DNA from: Symsagittifera roscoffensis
Taxonomy: Eukaryota > Xenacoelomorpha > Acoela > Convolutidae
Reading direction: 5' to 3'
DNA: 64,000 nucleotides
Assembly (NCBI RefSeq): GCF_963678635.1
Contig: NC_087071.1
Span: forward strand, 19,777,613 to 19,841,612
The position numbers and the translations under genes were made by a program. This document shows positions 44,990 to 56,769 of this stretch, in pieces. The notes under the pieces are model-generated. The model saw only the letters and a program-made list of their open reading frames with translations. It was not told the DNA's origin and did not search any database. How positions within the stretch are numbered: position 1 is the stretch's first letter; every line of letters begins with the position of its first letter.

Positions 44990-47240
44990 ATTTTATTGCG
45001 CACTTTGGATTTTTTGCTCAATTCATAATACTCCATCCATTTTCTTAATTTATTTTTTTAAAACACATTGAATGTATGTAGATATTTAGCATATGTGTGT
45101 ATAAAAAAATTTGAAGATAGGGCGCTTGCAAAAAATTGCAGTTTTCTCAGCGAAAATTTTATAAATTCCACTATGGTATTTTTAACCAGAAGTGGCAAAC
45201 GTTAGTGGGAGTAAGGAGTGTGATCGCATTGTTTTAAAAATGGAGGAATGTCCACCGAAGCCCGTTCACCGATTTTGCAATTTTCTGCATCACTCATTAG
45301 ATAAATGCAAACTTTTTGCATAATTTTGCAGGGCGAGAAAAAAAATACAGTGGAAAAAATCTAATTTTATAGATTTTAAATGCGTTTTGATCAACTTCAA
45401 ATTTGATTAAAGCAAAAAATATCATAAATTTTTATTCCAATTTGTTGTCTGGGAATAGCCAAGGAATCGATTGTTTTAGACCAAAAAAAAACATTATAAT
45501 TGATTTTTTTTATTACTTTTTTAAAGGCGAGTATTATTTTTTAAAATAAGATAATTATTTAAATCAAAATATTTTTGATAAGTTAGATACATACTTTTTT
45601 GTCCAAATAACTCAGTCTAGAAAGTGCGGGCATCAAAAGGAACTGACTAAGCTTATACAGGCGGGATAGGTTTTCATATTCCTTTGCGAATCGCAGAAAC
45701 CATAATTATTATCATTATTATTTGACTTCAATGAGTCCAAAACCAAGAGCGATCACTAAAATGATCATGTGAACAACCTCGCCATCATAACCCTGAATCG
45801 TTTAAGGAAAGGATGAACGTACTCGTTGCGCAGAATTGATGGCTATATGTCAATTGAGTTTTTTGGGTAATCAATATTGGCATTGATCAGCAAACTTTTT
45901 GCTCAATAGATTGAGAACTTAGCAGTTTCAGCATCAGTCCTCGAAGTATCTTGCAGGAAGCTAAGCACCACTGATTGAGACGCCTTGTGTTCTTTCTATT
46001 TGTATTCTCTACCCCATTACAAAAGTCAAAACTCTGCTCTCAGAAGGCGCACCGCTTGACGGGTGTGAGTGTCTTGAATCTGGATACAACCACCGTAATT
46101 GCACCATTAAACTTGCAGTACGAAAGTCGTTGCAGACCCAGTCTTTGTTAACAAACTCAAATTAAGCCTTTGTCAGCAGATTCGACAAATTTAGTAGCAG
46201 AACCCGAATACGATACCGGAATTAGCATTTGATAGGTATTCGGCAAGTTTTTCATAGCAGAATCCGCATTTAAATTGGAAAACCGTAATATTCAGCGTAC
46301 AGAAAGCGGATTTCGTTGCCGCTCATTAATATTTTTCTTATGGGTTCCCAAACTTTTCTGGAGTCCGCAATTTTTGATGCCTAAGTAAGAATTTTGGGCA
46401 TTACTCATTTGTCTCTGGAATCCACAGCATCAAAAGTTTTTAAAAAATCGTTGTGCGATTTCCACGACAGAGATTTGACCAGCCTTTTTGCTGAATCTAC
46501 TTACATACAATTCAAAAAGACTAAGTTTGGCCCTGGAATGTCTTGAAAAGTGTAGATAGAGACGGTTCGGTTATAGATTTTAGGCTTGGTTTTTGATTAG
46601 GCTCTGTTTGTTTCGTTTGCTAAAAAAATCAAAAGTTCATTTGTGTCAAAAAATCTCAATACATTTTCTTAATATTTTGACCATCGTAGCAGTTTTTTAA
46701 AATAAAAATGAGGAAAAATTGCGATGGCTCTTGCAATTGATATTTGATTAGCATGGTAAAAGTTCAGTTATACAATTCACGAATCAGTTAAACCGGGTTG
46801 ACCAAATTTATTTTCATACAATTTCCAAATATTAAAAAATTCCTATCATTCGTATAAACTGTATAAAGTCTCTATGATAGGCATTTTTTCAAATATTAGT
46901 ATTTATTGAGAAATTTTGCACCAAAAACTGCACTCATTTTTGCACTCAAAGCACCAAAAACTGAATTTTAAAATTATCAGATACTGATCAAAGAATAGAT
47001 ACAGAAACGTGTCATTCAAAAGAAATAGGAGTTTTCATAATTTCGAAAAAAAGTTATGAGGCGAAAAGGAAAAAAAATCAAACATTAGTGCTTCAATGAC
47101 TATGCACACAAAAGTAAATGTTTTGCATTCTTAGAACAATGGCATTCTTAGAAAAATGATTTTGTCGCCTTCAAAAAAAGCTAGTCATACGAATTCCATA
47201 TAGGGTAATTGTATGATAAGCATTAAAAAAACATCAGTTT
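44990..47240. other. No gene; non-coding part of segmental duplication copy B
   Basis: AT-rich with no conserved frame. It holds degenerate GCGGATTCCGC-like words (46080-46500), fewer and more decayed than in copy A. It has a ~190-bp stretch (45050-45290) with no match at the same place in copy A. Confidence 0.55.
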
Positions 47241-47954
47241 TTAATCACCAGGCAAAATCGACTCTTATTCAACTTGTTTAAGAGTCTAGTTCAGTTCGGT
47301 TATCTACCTACGTGAGGTAAAGGTTGGGTGTTAAAACATTGGAACAAAACAAAATTTCAATATTCAGTAACTTTACTGAAAACTTCTGCAAAAAATCTAA
47401 ATTGATCTGTAATTAGTATCAAGGAACTCCACGAGATTGGAAGAATCACTGATTAAAAATCCAATGTCGTCAGGCTGCACGACTAGATACTCTTTTTGTA
47501 CCAAATTAATTTTCTTGGTTGTAACTAAAATTGCCTTTTATGTATCGTCGAGAATTTTTGCTTGGATTTTGTATGAGCATGTTCCTGGTATTGCTCTCTA
47601 AAACATAATTGATATAGAGGTCAATCATGAACGGGAGAACGTTTTTTTCTGTTCGAATCACATGACCAGTTGTGAAGGAATTTTTGTTTTGTACTTTTTA
47701 GTTTTCCTCCTTTTTTCTTTTTGTTTTTCTGAAAACTTTTCTACATTTTGTTTCGTTTTTCTAGTCATTTTTCCGCAGAAGCGGTTTTCCGATTGGCCTA
47801 TTTGACTATCGCAATGTCGAAAATGCCCAATTTCTATTTTTTACTTCAGATTTTACCGTGACATCACAAGGAAAAAACAAATCTAAATTGGAAAAATTTG
47901 TGTTTTTTGAAACTATCACGGTACGTTATGTGGTATTTGCGCAGTCAGCGGCGG

Positions 47955-48229
47955 TGATATTCTCTAAAACTCTATCTGAAAACAGAAGTATTAATAAGTT
48001 TGAAATCATAGTAAAGTTAAAATTGTAGTTAGGAGAATAATTGAATGTTAAGCAGCTATAATCTTTCAATAGTTTACGAAGAGTGAACTAGCTTTAGCAC
48101 CACAAACTGATGAGAAAATAGACAAATTGGCAGGTGTCTGTTTCGTAGAGAACAAACTATCAAAATTAATGAAACACAAATAAATTCAACCTTATGACCT
48201 CAAAACTTGATGGATATTAGACTACCACA
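47955..48229 (-). repeat. LTR-like repeat (duplicate of the gypsy 3' LTR)
   Basis: Shares CTCTAAAACTCTATCTGAAA, GGAGAATAATTGAATGTTAA and AGTTTACGAAGAGTGAACTA with 49283-49556 and, more diverged, with 56438-56720. It lies in the first unit of the 1.32-kb tandem duplication. Confidence 0.6.
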
Positions 48230-49282
48230 AAATTCATCACTTTAGGAAATTTTCATACCAGTATGGAATTCCTTTCACTATAAGCAACAAGTTTAAGAAA
48301 TTCAAAAGTCAATCAATTTTTCTTCCCCAGATTTTTCTCTGGTTATTAAACCGCAAACTTTGTTCTCTTCAATTTTCTCCGTGGCGACGTGACGACTTTT
48401 TCCTCACCAGGATTGAATGTCTACCGGCGATAGTGGAAATGTCTGAAACTTTTCTTCATCTGACTTCTCTTTCACACTTTTGACAGAATTTTTGTAGCGG
48501 ACCTCCGAAAAACTGAGTTTGCCGCTTTTTTCTAACTGAAGACCTGTTTGATATTCGACACTTTTTATCACCAGGCAAAATATACTCTTTTTCAACTTGT
48601 TTAAGCTTCTAGTTCATTTCGGTTACCTACCTACCTGAGGTAAAGGTTGGGTGTTAAAACATTGGAACAAAACAAAATTTCAATATTCAGTAACTTTACT
48701 GAAAACTTCTGCAAAAAATCTAAATTGATCTGTAATTAGTATCAAGGAACTCCACGAGATTAGAAGAATCACTGATTAAAAATCCAACGTCGTCAGGCTG
48801 CACGACTAGATACTCTTTTTGTACCAAATTAATTTTCTTGGTTGTAACTGAAATTGCCTTTGATTTATCGTCAAAAATTTTTGCTTGGATTTTGTATGAG
48901 CATGTTCCTGGTATTGCTCTCTAAAATATAATTGTTATAGAGGTCAATCATGAACGGGAGAACGTTTTTTTTCTGTTCAAATCACATGACCAGTTGTGAC
49001 GGAATTTTTTTTTATTTTTGTGTTTTTTAGTTTTCTTCCTTTTTCTTTTTGTTTTTCTTAAAATTTTTATTGTATTTGTTTCGTTTTTCTAGTCATTTTT
49101 CCGCAGAAGCGGTTTTCCGATTGGTCTATTTGACTATGGCAATGTCGAATATGCCCAATTTCCATTTTTTACTTCAGATTTTACCGTGACATCAAAAGGA
49201 AAAAACAAACTTAAATTGGAAAAAATTGTGTTTTTTGAAACTATCACGGTACCTTATGTGGTATTTGCACAGTCAGCGGCAG

Positions 49283-49556
49283 TGATGTTCTCTAAAACTC
49301 TATCTGAAAACAGAAGTATTAATAAGTTTGAAATAATAGTAAAGTTAAAATGGTAGCTAGGAGAATAATTGAATGTTAAGCAGCTATAATCTTTCAGTAG
49401 TTTACGAAGAGTGAACTAGAATTAGCACCACAAACTGATGAGAAAATAGACACATTGGCAAGTGTCTTTTTTGTAGAGAACGATCTATCAAAAAAAATGG
49501 AAACACAAATAGATTCAACCTTATGACCTCAAAACTTGGTGGATAATAGTCTACCA
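49283..49556 (-). repeat. LTR-like repeat, 3' side of the gypsy element
   Basis: About 274 bp, edges estimated from the limit of similarity with 56438-56720. In element orientation it would begin TGGTGG. The edges are uncertain by tens of bases. Confidence 0.55.
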
Positions 49557-49889
49557 CCAAGTTTACCACTTTAGGAAATGTTCATACCAGTATGGAATTC
49601 CTTTCACTATAAGCAACAAGTTTAAGAAACTCAAAAATCAATCAATTTTTTTCCCCAGATTTTTTTCTGGTTATTAAACCGCAAACTTTGGTCTCTTCAG
49701 TTTTCTCCGTGGCGACGTGACAATTTTTTCCTCACCAGGATTGAAGGTCTACCGGCGATACTGGAATTGTCTGAAACTTTTCTTCATCTGACTTCTGTTT
49801 TACACTTTTGACAGAAATTTTGTAGCGGACTTGCGAAAAACTGAGTTTGTCGCTTATTTTTTATTGAAAACCCGTTTGATATTCTACAC

Positions 49890-50832
49890 TTGTGAATCAT
49901 TGTCTCCGTCTCTCTTCTTTTTTGCTGGTTGTCTTTTTCCTTGTCTTGAAAGTCCAACGCTGGTTTGAGTCTCCGTTTTCTCTGAAGTTTTGGTTTCTAC
50001 AGTGTTTTCCCCAGCTTCAGTTCCGACTCTAATGAAGTGATTCCCGAGCCTGTTGCTTTAGTCTCCACATCATTTTTCAATAAATTTTCATCTTCTCTAC
50101 TATTTCGAACTGTTCTCTGCTACACTTTGGCTTGTCCCTTACACACTCTCCACTATGGGTACAGAAGATATCGAACAGTTTTCTGCTAAACTCTGGCTTG
50201 TCCCTGCAATATCGTTGCTACAACCGGCAATGACGGTTTCGAGCACTCGTTTGTCGCCTAGTTTGGTGACTTGTCCTCTACTCTTGGTACCGCCTGGACT
50301 TTTTGTTCCGGAAAGCCACCCGAGGAAAAAAATAGATCTATGACTGCCGCTTGCGATGTTCCACAGTTTATTTGGCGAAGCTGTATATCTGGTTGCTGAA
50401 GTTGGAGGCTTCTTGTTAGATTTTCGACAATTAAGTATACAGTTTCATAGTCTTTTCTTGTAGTCTATCTAGTTTCGCGAAAGGTTCCTCCTTATTCTCT
50501 GAATTTGAATCTTCTGTCGACGAAGATACTGGGGATACGTCTGACATCGGCAGAATATGTACGGAGGGTTTGTTTGGTTTGCTAGAGCTGCATATGTGTA
50601 AAGGCTTCATCGGTCTACGTGATGCTGTGTCTCTGAACCTAAATCTGAACAATCTACTGATTTGAATTTCGTTTTTTTTTTTCAAACTTTTTTTCTGTTT
50701 TCTGTAATATAGGTATTGAAAGTAAATTTGACAGTTTTCCAAATAAAAGTTTTGAATAATGTGCGACTCTTTATCGAAATCTTCCGGCAAATAACCAGTT
50801 TTCCATTTTTTGAGACAGCAGATCGAATTCAA
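49890..50832 (-). pseudogene. Gypsy 3' ORF remnants, unrecognised
   Basis: Minus-strand open stretches downstream of the integrase. 50832-50431 contains KPNKPSVHILPMSDVSPVSS and ends EEPFAKLDRLQEKTMKLYT. Shorter Lys/Glu/Thr-rich pieces follow to 49890. Composition is hydrophilic, with no signal peptide or membrane span, so an envelope gene is not supported. It may be the integrase C-terminus or a third ORF. Confidence 0.3.
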
Positions 50833-51252
50833 ATTCAGTTGTTTTCGGCCTCTGAACTGACATCTTTGAATCTCAGTTTCCCTTGGTTGAGATCAATTCT
50901 AGGACTTGCTTCGAGAAGGGGATACCTATCTGTCAGCTTTCTCAGTGCCCCTGATCTCACATATGGGTGAAGCGTCGGTGCAATTTCAAATCGTTTGCCA
51001 CCTTTGCAAGATTATTTGGAGTCCTGATGCTATCTGCCACTTCCGCTTTCCTCTTGAGTTTCGGTGAAACGTCCCTGCTCGCTATTCCTTTTTCGACCAT
51101 CTTCAGCATGGTCTATGAATTAGCTGCCTCACGCATTTCCTCTGTCTTCAGCATGTATCTCTCGAGCTTTTGTTGATCTCAATTTATAGAGTTAATTAGT
51201 TTGACTCAAAAAGTTTATTATTTTGTATTTAGTTTCCGGCCATAATTAAATT

Positions 51253-51921
51253 CTATGGAGACATTTTTAGGATACTATCACGTGTTAAACGAATATCTTC
51301 TATAATCGGTTTGACCACTGACTGGATATTCTCAAAGTTTGGATCCAATTGCAGCATAAAACCAAATGTCCTATTCAGAGTCGGAATACAACTTTCCTCC
51401 AATTTGCAGCCTCGTTGATCGCCTACAGGGCAAAACATTAGGTTGATATCCTTAGACGTGTATAACTCTGCTGTTTGGTTTTTCTAAATCCGATTACTGA
51501 TCTGTTCTTATACTCTTTGATATGCTAAGTTGGTTGATATAAACGGTTAAAAATTTGAGTTTTTTCTCGCTTCCAGAAAACTTGATAATCAGTGCAGATG
51601 GGTACTTCGAAAACCGGTCATTTGCATTTGAATTAAAAACTTTTTCCCTTTTGAATTAAACATAGGCCCTGCGAAATCCATTTGAAGTTCTTCATTTGGT
51701 CCGGATAGATCTGGCAGAGGTTCTGAAGAGTTGAACGATATTGTTTTTGTTTGATTCTTACTATACGTGGAGCTTGATGTATATGTCACATACATATTCA
51801 ATTTTTGGAGCATCCTCGGCCAACAGAGTGAGTGTGCAGCATCCATCAAAGCTTCCTGGCCTGGGTGTTTTCTAAAAATTCGACCCGCGACAGCCTTCCT
51901 CAGGCAATTGAGAATAGCCAA
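51253..51921 (-). pseudogene. Ty3/gypsy integrase fragment
   Basis: The first frame (51921-51589) has FRKHPGQEALMDAAHSLCWP, the H-x-G-H/Q...W-P zinc-domain region. It then has PNEELQMDFAGPMFNSKGKK, the start of the catalytic core with its Asp in MDFAGP. The frame then shifts, and the rest of the core is short and unreadable. The last part (51438-51253) is EESCIPTLNRTFGFMLQ ... DIRLTRDSILKMSP, the region after the catalytic Glu. It would integrate the element's cDNA; deletion and shifts inactivate it. Confidence 0.7.
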
Positions 51922-51949
51922 CCGATTGTCGATTATGAGGCAGTCAATT

Positions 51950-53090
51950 GGTCACTGATACGTCATTCCAGAAGTTAACCATGTAGCTGCCCAATCTCGA
52001 GAACCCCCCTCTAATTTTTGCTAGGATATGTTTCCTCAGTTGGCCTTATTGACTGTCTCGGTCGTCAACTCCCCTAGTAGACCGCATCTAGAATAATATG
52101 GAGCCCAGTTGCGAATGATTTCTTGCCTGGTGCAAGAAACGGAGTTTGTGACGCCGTCGCCTTTTTTTCATTGTGTCAACAACCATGTTGACTCTCGCAA
52201 TTTTCTTCATCATAGTCGCTCTCAAAATCGATAGCATTCTGGTATAGTTCGTCTTGCTTCTGTTGACTTGTATCACTCTCTTCGTTTTTCTGTTAGCACT
52301 AAGAGTTTAATTTTTTGCCTTACTTCTCTCGATAATTGAGTTTTCATTTTGATATATCGAAAGAAAATCGAATCTTCTCAAATGTTTTATCTGGAAGATT
52401 AGATTTTTTTGTTTTACAAGTACTGATGATATAAGACTGTTGAGTTTTTTATATGGAAAATCGGAGACCTTGATTTCTGCATTTTTCTGACTGGAAGCGA
52501 CTCCTCCATTACTGATTGGTCCGACTCGTCTCTGACACCCTGACATTGAGATCTGGTTAAAAGCGGTAAAAGTATGAACAAATTGGAAATTGTTGTTTCA
52601 GATTGGTTAAAACAACAGCCGCATGATGTTTCGCTCTGTCGCTTTGAGTTGCAATATTTCATCGATTGTTTTGATTGGATCAAAGATTTGCCAAAAAAAT
52701 CCGATTTGTACATGAAAGATAAGAATTTGAATAGAGCAATCTAGTTGGCTAATATAACAGTCGCATGATAATGCGCCCTCTTGCGGAAGTTCGTACTTGC
52801 GCATATTCGACTGTGAGTGAACGAACTTCGTGCCGCTTATGTCGAATGAAACTTCAAAACTGACGTTTTTATCCCATTGCTTTGATTGGCTAAGAGTATT
52901 ATAAAAAACTTTGTTGCCCTCCACCGGTGAACTAATTGTAATTTTCGAATAGATTAACGTCGTAAATAAACTTCTTTAGATGTAAGCTGGTTTTCAATTG
53001 ACGGATGTGAACTAATCGAAACTCTTTTCAATCTAATGAGCTCTTGGCAATTTAAGTAATTACCCTTCATTCTTCACCATCAAAATTCTC
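51950..53090. other. Unassigned part of the gypsy element
   Basis: Lies between integrase and RNase H on the minus strand. Short minus frames (52088-52276, 52607-52924) are not recognised. Part of it may be a separate insertion, since the spacing between RNase H and integrase is longer than usual. Confidence 0.35.
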
Positions 53091-53099
53091 AATAATTTT

Positions 53100-53560
53100 A
53101 ACTACGAAATGCTCAATTTGTTTTGAAGTGATTGGTTTCTCGAACATAGGGCTTGTCAATAATTATCAGCCATTCCTTTTTTGACGTCCGCAATGTGTAA
53201 TATTGCTAACCAAATAGTAACATTCTCTGTCTGCTCATTTGGTCAATCTGGACTGGATGGTTTTGTCTCCGCATTTTTCTGTCGAAGCAGCAATGATAGC
53301 TTTATGGTTAAAACTCAAAATTGGTTAACCAACTCTTTATTTCTTAAAAATTTGTTTGACCAAACATCTGCGAGCAGTTCCAGCTGGTTTGTGCTATAGT
53401 TTTGTTCCGCGGTAATCAGAAACTTTGAGGTGAAGAAAATTGGTACCCATTTATTTGGTTCTAACTCTTGCTCCAATGCTGCTCTCAATCTTTTGTGACT
53501 TGCTTCTATTTGATTCCGCTTTGCTTCGATGCTTCATGTTGGTAAATTTTAGGTATACTG
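53100..53560 (-). pseudogene. Ty3/gypsy RNase H fragment
   Basis: Reading leftward: FFTSKFLITAEQNYSTNQLE then LLADVWSNKFLRNKELVNQF and, after a stop, NEQTENVTIWLAILHIADVK. The N-Y-S-T-N-x-x-E-L-L-A-x-V-W motif is characteristic of gypsy RNase H. A stop replaces the residue after QF, and the catalytic T-D-H region reads as VLTIK. Broken. Confidence 0.65.
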
Positions 53561-53599
53561 GCTATAATTCCAATATCTTTTGAAATGCGGTATTTGCTT

Positions 53600-54700
53600 C
53601 TTCACTACAATTGAAATTTTTTGTTGTCTGCTTTCAACGATGATTGCAAGTGTATTTTTGAATTTTATCATCAAATTTGGACATTTGATTCAGTACACCC
53701 ATAAAAAACTGAGTTAATTCAGAGATTGTGGGTGCGTTTTAGTGTTATTATTGCTTCTATTTTTGAATGTTTCGGTCTTATTCCTGTATCGTTCGTTGGA
53801 AATTCTCGCCAGGTCAGGTTAGTTTTTGAGATTTTATATTCTTTCAATTTTGACGCAAATCCTTTTTTGTCTAATTTTGATACAATTTCATTGACTTTCT
53901 CGTTATGGCTGGTAATTGACCAGTTCGAAACTATTAAGTATCATTAAAAAAAAAACATCCTGGTGTTCCTACAATTGTGTTCCTATCAGAAAATCCTATT
54001 TGTTCCTATTTTTGATATTCATCGATTTCTGGGATTCCAACGAAAGCTCTGTTAATCCTTCAAATCGTTCTATTGCGTCTATTTTTGAATGTTTCGGTCT
54101 TATTCCTGTATCATTCGTTGGAAATTCTCGCCAGGTCAGGTTAGTTTTTGAGAAGTTACACCCACTCAATTTTGACGCAAATCCTTTTTCGTCTATTTTG
54201 ATACAAGTTCATTGACTTTATCGTTATGGCTGATAATTGACGGTTCGAAACTATTAAGATATCATATAAAAATTGATAATTCTGGTGTTCCTACAATTGT
54301 GTTGTCCATCGACTTCTGGGGTTCCAACGGAAGCTCTGTTAATTCATCAAATGCGCTTTGAATCTGTATGTTCCCGTAAAATCGCCAAAAACTATGCTAA
54401 AGCTTTAGTGTTTGCTGACGGATTCTTCTATGGGAAGTTGTCTGCAGGCATATTTCAGGTTTGAAAATTTAAACCAAACTGTGTCTTCTGATTTGACGTG
54501 ATGATTTGAGCAGCAAATTCTAGGAACTCAGAAAGTTTTGGCAATTGAAATTCAATTTTGTGAATTTGTGAATTCATCGGTTTAGCGTCCCTCGCAATCT
54601 TCACTGTGCCATCTTTTTTTGTTGTGATCACTGCCGCAGCTACAAACTGATGACTCGTGTGCTTTTGTCTAGCTGTACTAGATATCATTCTACTCTAACT
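53600..54700 (-). pseudogene. Ty3/gypsy reverse transcriptase fragment
   Basis: The frame 54688-54455 has FVAAAVITTKKDGTVKIARD followed by AKPMNSQIHKIEFQLP, the palm start in which R-x-L-N is altered to A-K-P-M-N. Later pieces, LTWREFPTNDTGIRPKHSKI at about 54130 and again near 53800, come from the region after the catalytic Asp pair and are tandemly duplicated (period ~327 bp). I do not find the Y-x-D-D motif. Dead. Confidence 0.65.
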
Positions 54701-55999
54701 ATTTTAGTTTCTGCTCCCATTTTTGCCTGAATATGGATTGGCTACCCTTTTCCTGAATAGAAACAGGAGATGATTTGAAAAGTGTAGGCACCTTGTGGTT
54801 CTTTGATCGTCTTAGCCTTTGGAATGCGGCGCCTTATTTCTTGACAAAATGGCTTCTCCAAAATTTTGTTTCATCTGACTCGTGGTCTTCATCTTCTGAA
54901 ATTGAGTTGGCTGATAATCTAGGAGGCTTAAGTTACATTGTTACTATCCCCAGTTCTGGTTGGATGTCCAAACCTAGCAGGTATCTGTCCAATTCTCGTA
55001 GATTAAAAATTTGCACCAACCATTCGAGCAAACAGCTATATGTAACGACTCACAGAACTTTATAGATTGTGGTTATGATGAGCCTAGGTTGTACTTATCT
55101 GGATTTTTTCCAGGTTAATTTTCCTGCACTAACAATAAGTCTGCCGTATAATTGTTAACGAACGATGCTGGACACTCAGTTTCGATGGTGGCGCTCAACA
55201 GTGAACCTTTTGCCTTCAGCTTTGCTTGGAGGCATTTAAGATATAAATTCTTGGTCTTTCACTACTTTTGACTGAACAGATCTATCAGAGACTATTAGGA
55301 CCGAATAGTTTTCTTCACTGTGTGAATCTATGGAATTGCAATTTCTTCAAATAGCTACGGTTGTTTTCCATTGGATATCAGTTTTTGAATATCGCTCCTC
55401 TGGCCGCGCTTTTGGCTTTGTGCTCAGGTTTGAATCTTTTCCCGGAGAAATAGCATGATTTTGGTTGAGTATTCGATTGATCTTGATGAAATTTTGATTC
55501 AAAATTTACCTACCCTAGAGCTCTGTTTATCTGTTTTGTACATTGTTTTCAGCTTAGATGGAGATTAGTGGTTCTGTTAGGCGATGTGGTTTGCCCTGCT
55601 AGGCGGAACTAAAAACGATTCGAAACGTACTCTGTCTCCATGTGATGCATTGTAGGTTTGCATACTTTTGATTTTATAATTTTTCTCACTTTTGAGGAGC
55701 TGTTCAAAGACGTCGTGAAAAAATTTGAATTTGACCGAGTTGAAATTTATGTGTGTGTTGCTGCAAAATTTTTTTTTCCTTCGTTTTTAAGACAAAGATT
55801 AGCCTTGACTTGATTCGTGCGTCTGCTTCATGGTAGTAGACATTTTGACTCATTTTAGCTAGGCGGAAGTAAAAACGATTCGAAACCTACTGTCTCCATG
55901 TGATGCATTGTAGATTTGCATACTTTTGATTATTTAGTTTTTCTCACCTTTGAGGAGCTGTTCAAAGACGTCGCAAAAAAATTTGAATTTGACCGAGTT

Positions 56000-56330
56000 G
56001 AAATTTATGTGTGTTTTGCTGCCAAACTTTTTCTTTCCTTCGCTTCTTAAGGCAAAGTTTAGCCTTTACTTGATTCGTGCGTCTGCTTCATGGTAGTAGA
56101 CATTTGGACTCATTTTAGGTCCTTTCTTCTGTCGTTCTTTGCTAGCTTCTTTTGTTTTTCTGACTGCTGCTTCTTTTCTTCAATCCTATTGTCCGCTTCT
56201 GTTGTCGGTTCGGAAGTTGAAATAGCTTCCGGTTTTGGCGGTGGGTCGTCGTGTACTGGTGCTGGGTCTGATAATAGGTTGTTAGGATCACAGTTCTCCT
56301 CGAGCGATACTGCAAGGAAAAGTTGACCTA
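56000..56330 (-). pseudogene. Gag-like charged ORF fragment of the gypsy element
   Basis: A minus-strand open stretch reads DPAPVHDDPPPKPEAISTSE then RIEEKKQQSEKQKKLAKNDR. It is Pro/Glu/Lys-rich, just inside the 5' LTR-like repeat, where gag is expected. A ~255-bp tandem duplication (55598-55857 and 55858-56110) overlaps its left end. No zinc knuckle is seen, so the gag call rests on position. Confidence 0.35.
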
Positions 56331-56437
56331 TACATACTTCCTATTGTTATGGAGGTTCGGCTGAGGGTTTTACCAAACAAGGACCTCCTAGTAGTTCCGT
56401 CTTGTTTTCAGATGAAGAAACCGCTGACTGAGTCATG

Positions 56438-56720
56438 TGATATTCCTTAAAACTCTATCTGAAAATTGAACTAATTTCAAAGTTGATTTAGTACTAAAGT
56501 TAAATAAGTAGATAGGAGAATAATCGAATGTTAAGCAAATACAACCTTTCAATAGTTTACGAAGAGTGAGTTAGCTTTAGCGCCGCAGAGCTGATGAGAG
56601 GATAGACACAATTTGCAGGTGTCTATTTTGTAGAGAAAAAACGATCGTATTTAAAATTGAAATATACGTGGAGGACAACCGCATGACCTTATATACGTGA
56701 TGGATAAAACACTTCCACCA
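56438..56720 (-). repeat. LTR-like repeat, 5' side of the gypsy element
   Basis: Diverged partner of 49283-49556: shares AAAACTCTATCTGAAAA, AGATAGGAGAATAAT and AGTTTACGAAGAGTGA. The divergence between the two LTRs implies an old insertion. Confidence 0.55.
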
Positions 56721-56769
56721 CATCGGCTATCCTTGCTCCATATGATTTCTTCCGACTGTTTCACCCAAT

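Larger units (their letters stand above)
42493..47905 (+). repeat. Segmental duplication, copy B, left part
   Basis: Direct counterpart of 17325-22505 followed without gap by the counterpart of 38849-39430. The copy-B order (…CTGCAAAAAATCTAAATTGATC then CTGTAATTAGTATCAAGG at 47391-47425) therefore shows the uninterrupted ancestral junction into which the Polinton block was inserted in copy A. Confidence 0.85.
47241..49885. repeat. 1.32-kb tandem duplication at the left end of the gypsy element
   Basis: Units 47241-48563 and 48564-49885 both begin TTATCACCAGGCAAAAT and end in a GATATTC-ACAC word. Each contains target DNA (counterpart of 38849-39430), an LTR-like segment and the end of a gypsy reading frame. 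The duplication therefore postdates the gypsy insertion and copied the target-LTR junction. Confidence 0.85.

Noticed and set aside
50431-50832. Gypsy envelope gene downstream of integrase
   Set aside because: No signal peptide, transmembrane segment or Cys pattern; hydrophilic remnants only.
52607-52924. 105-codon minus-strand ORF as an extra gypsy gene
   Set aside because: No recognised motif; it overlaps other frames and lies in an unassigned, possibly inserted, stretch.
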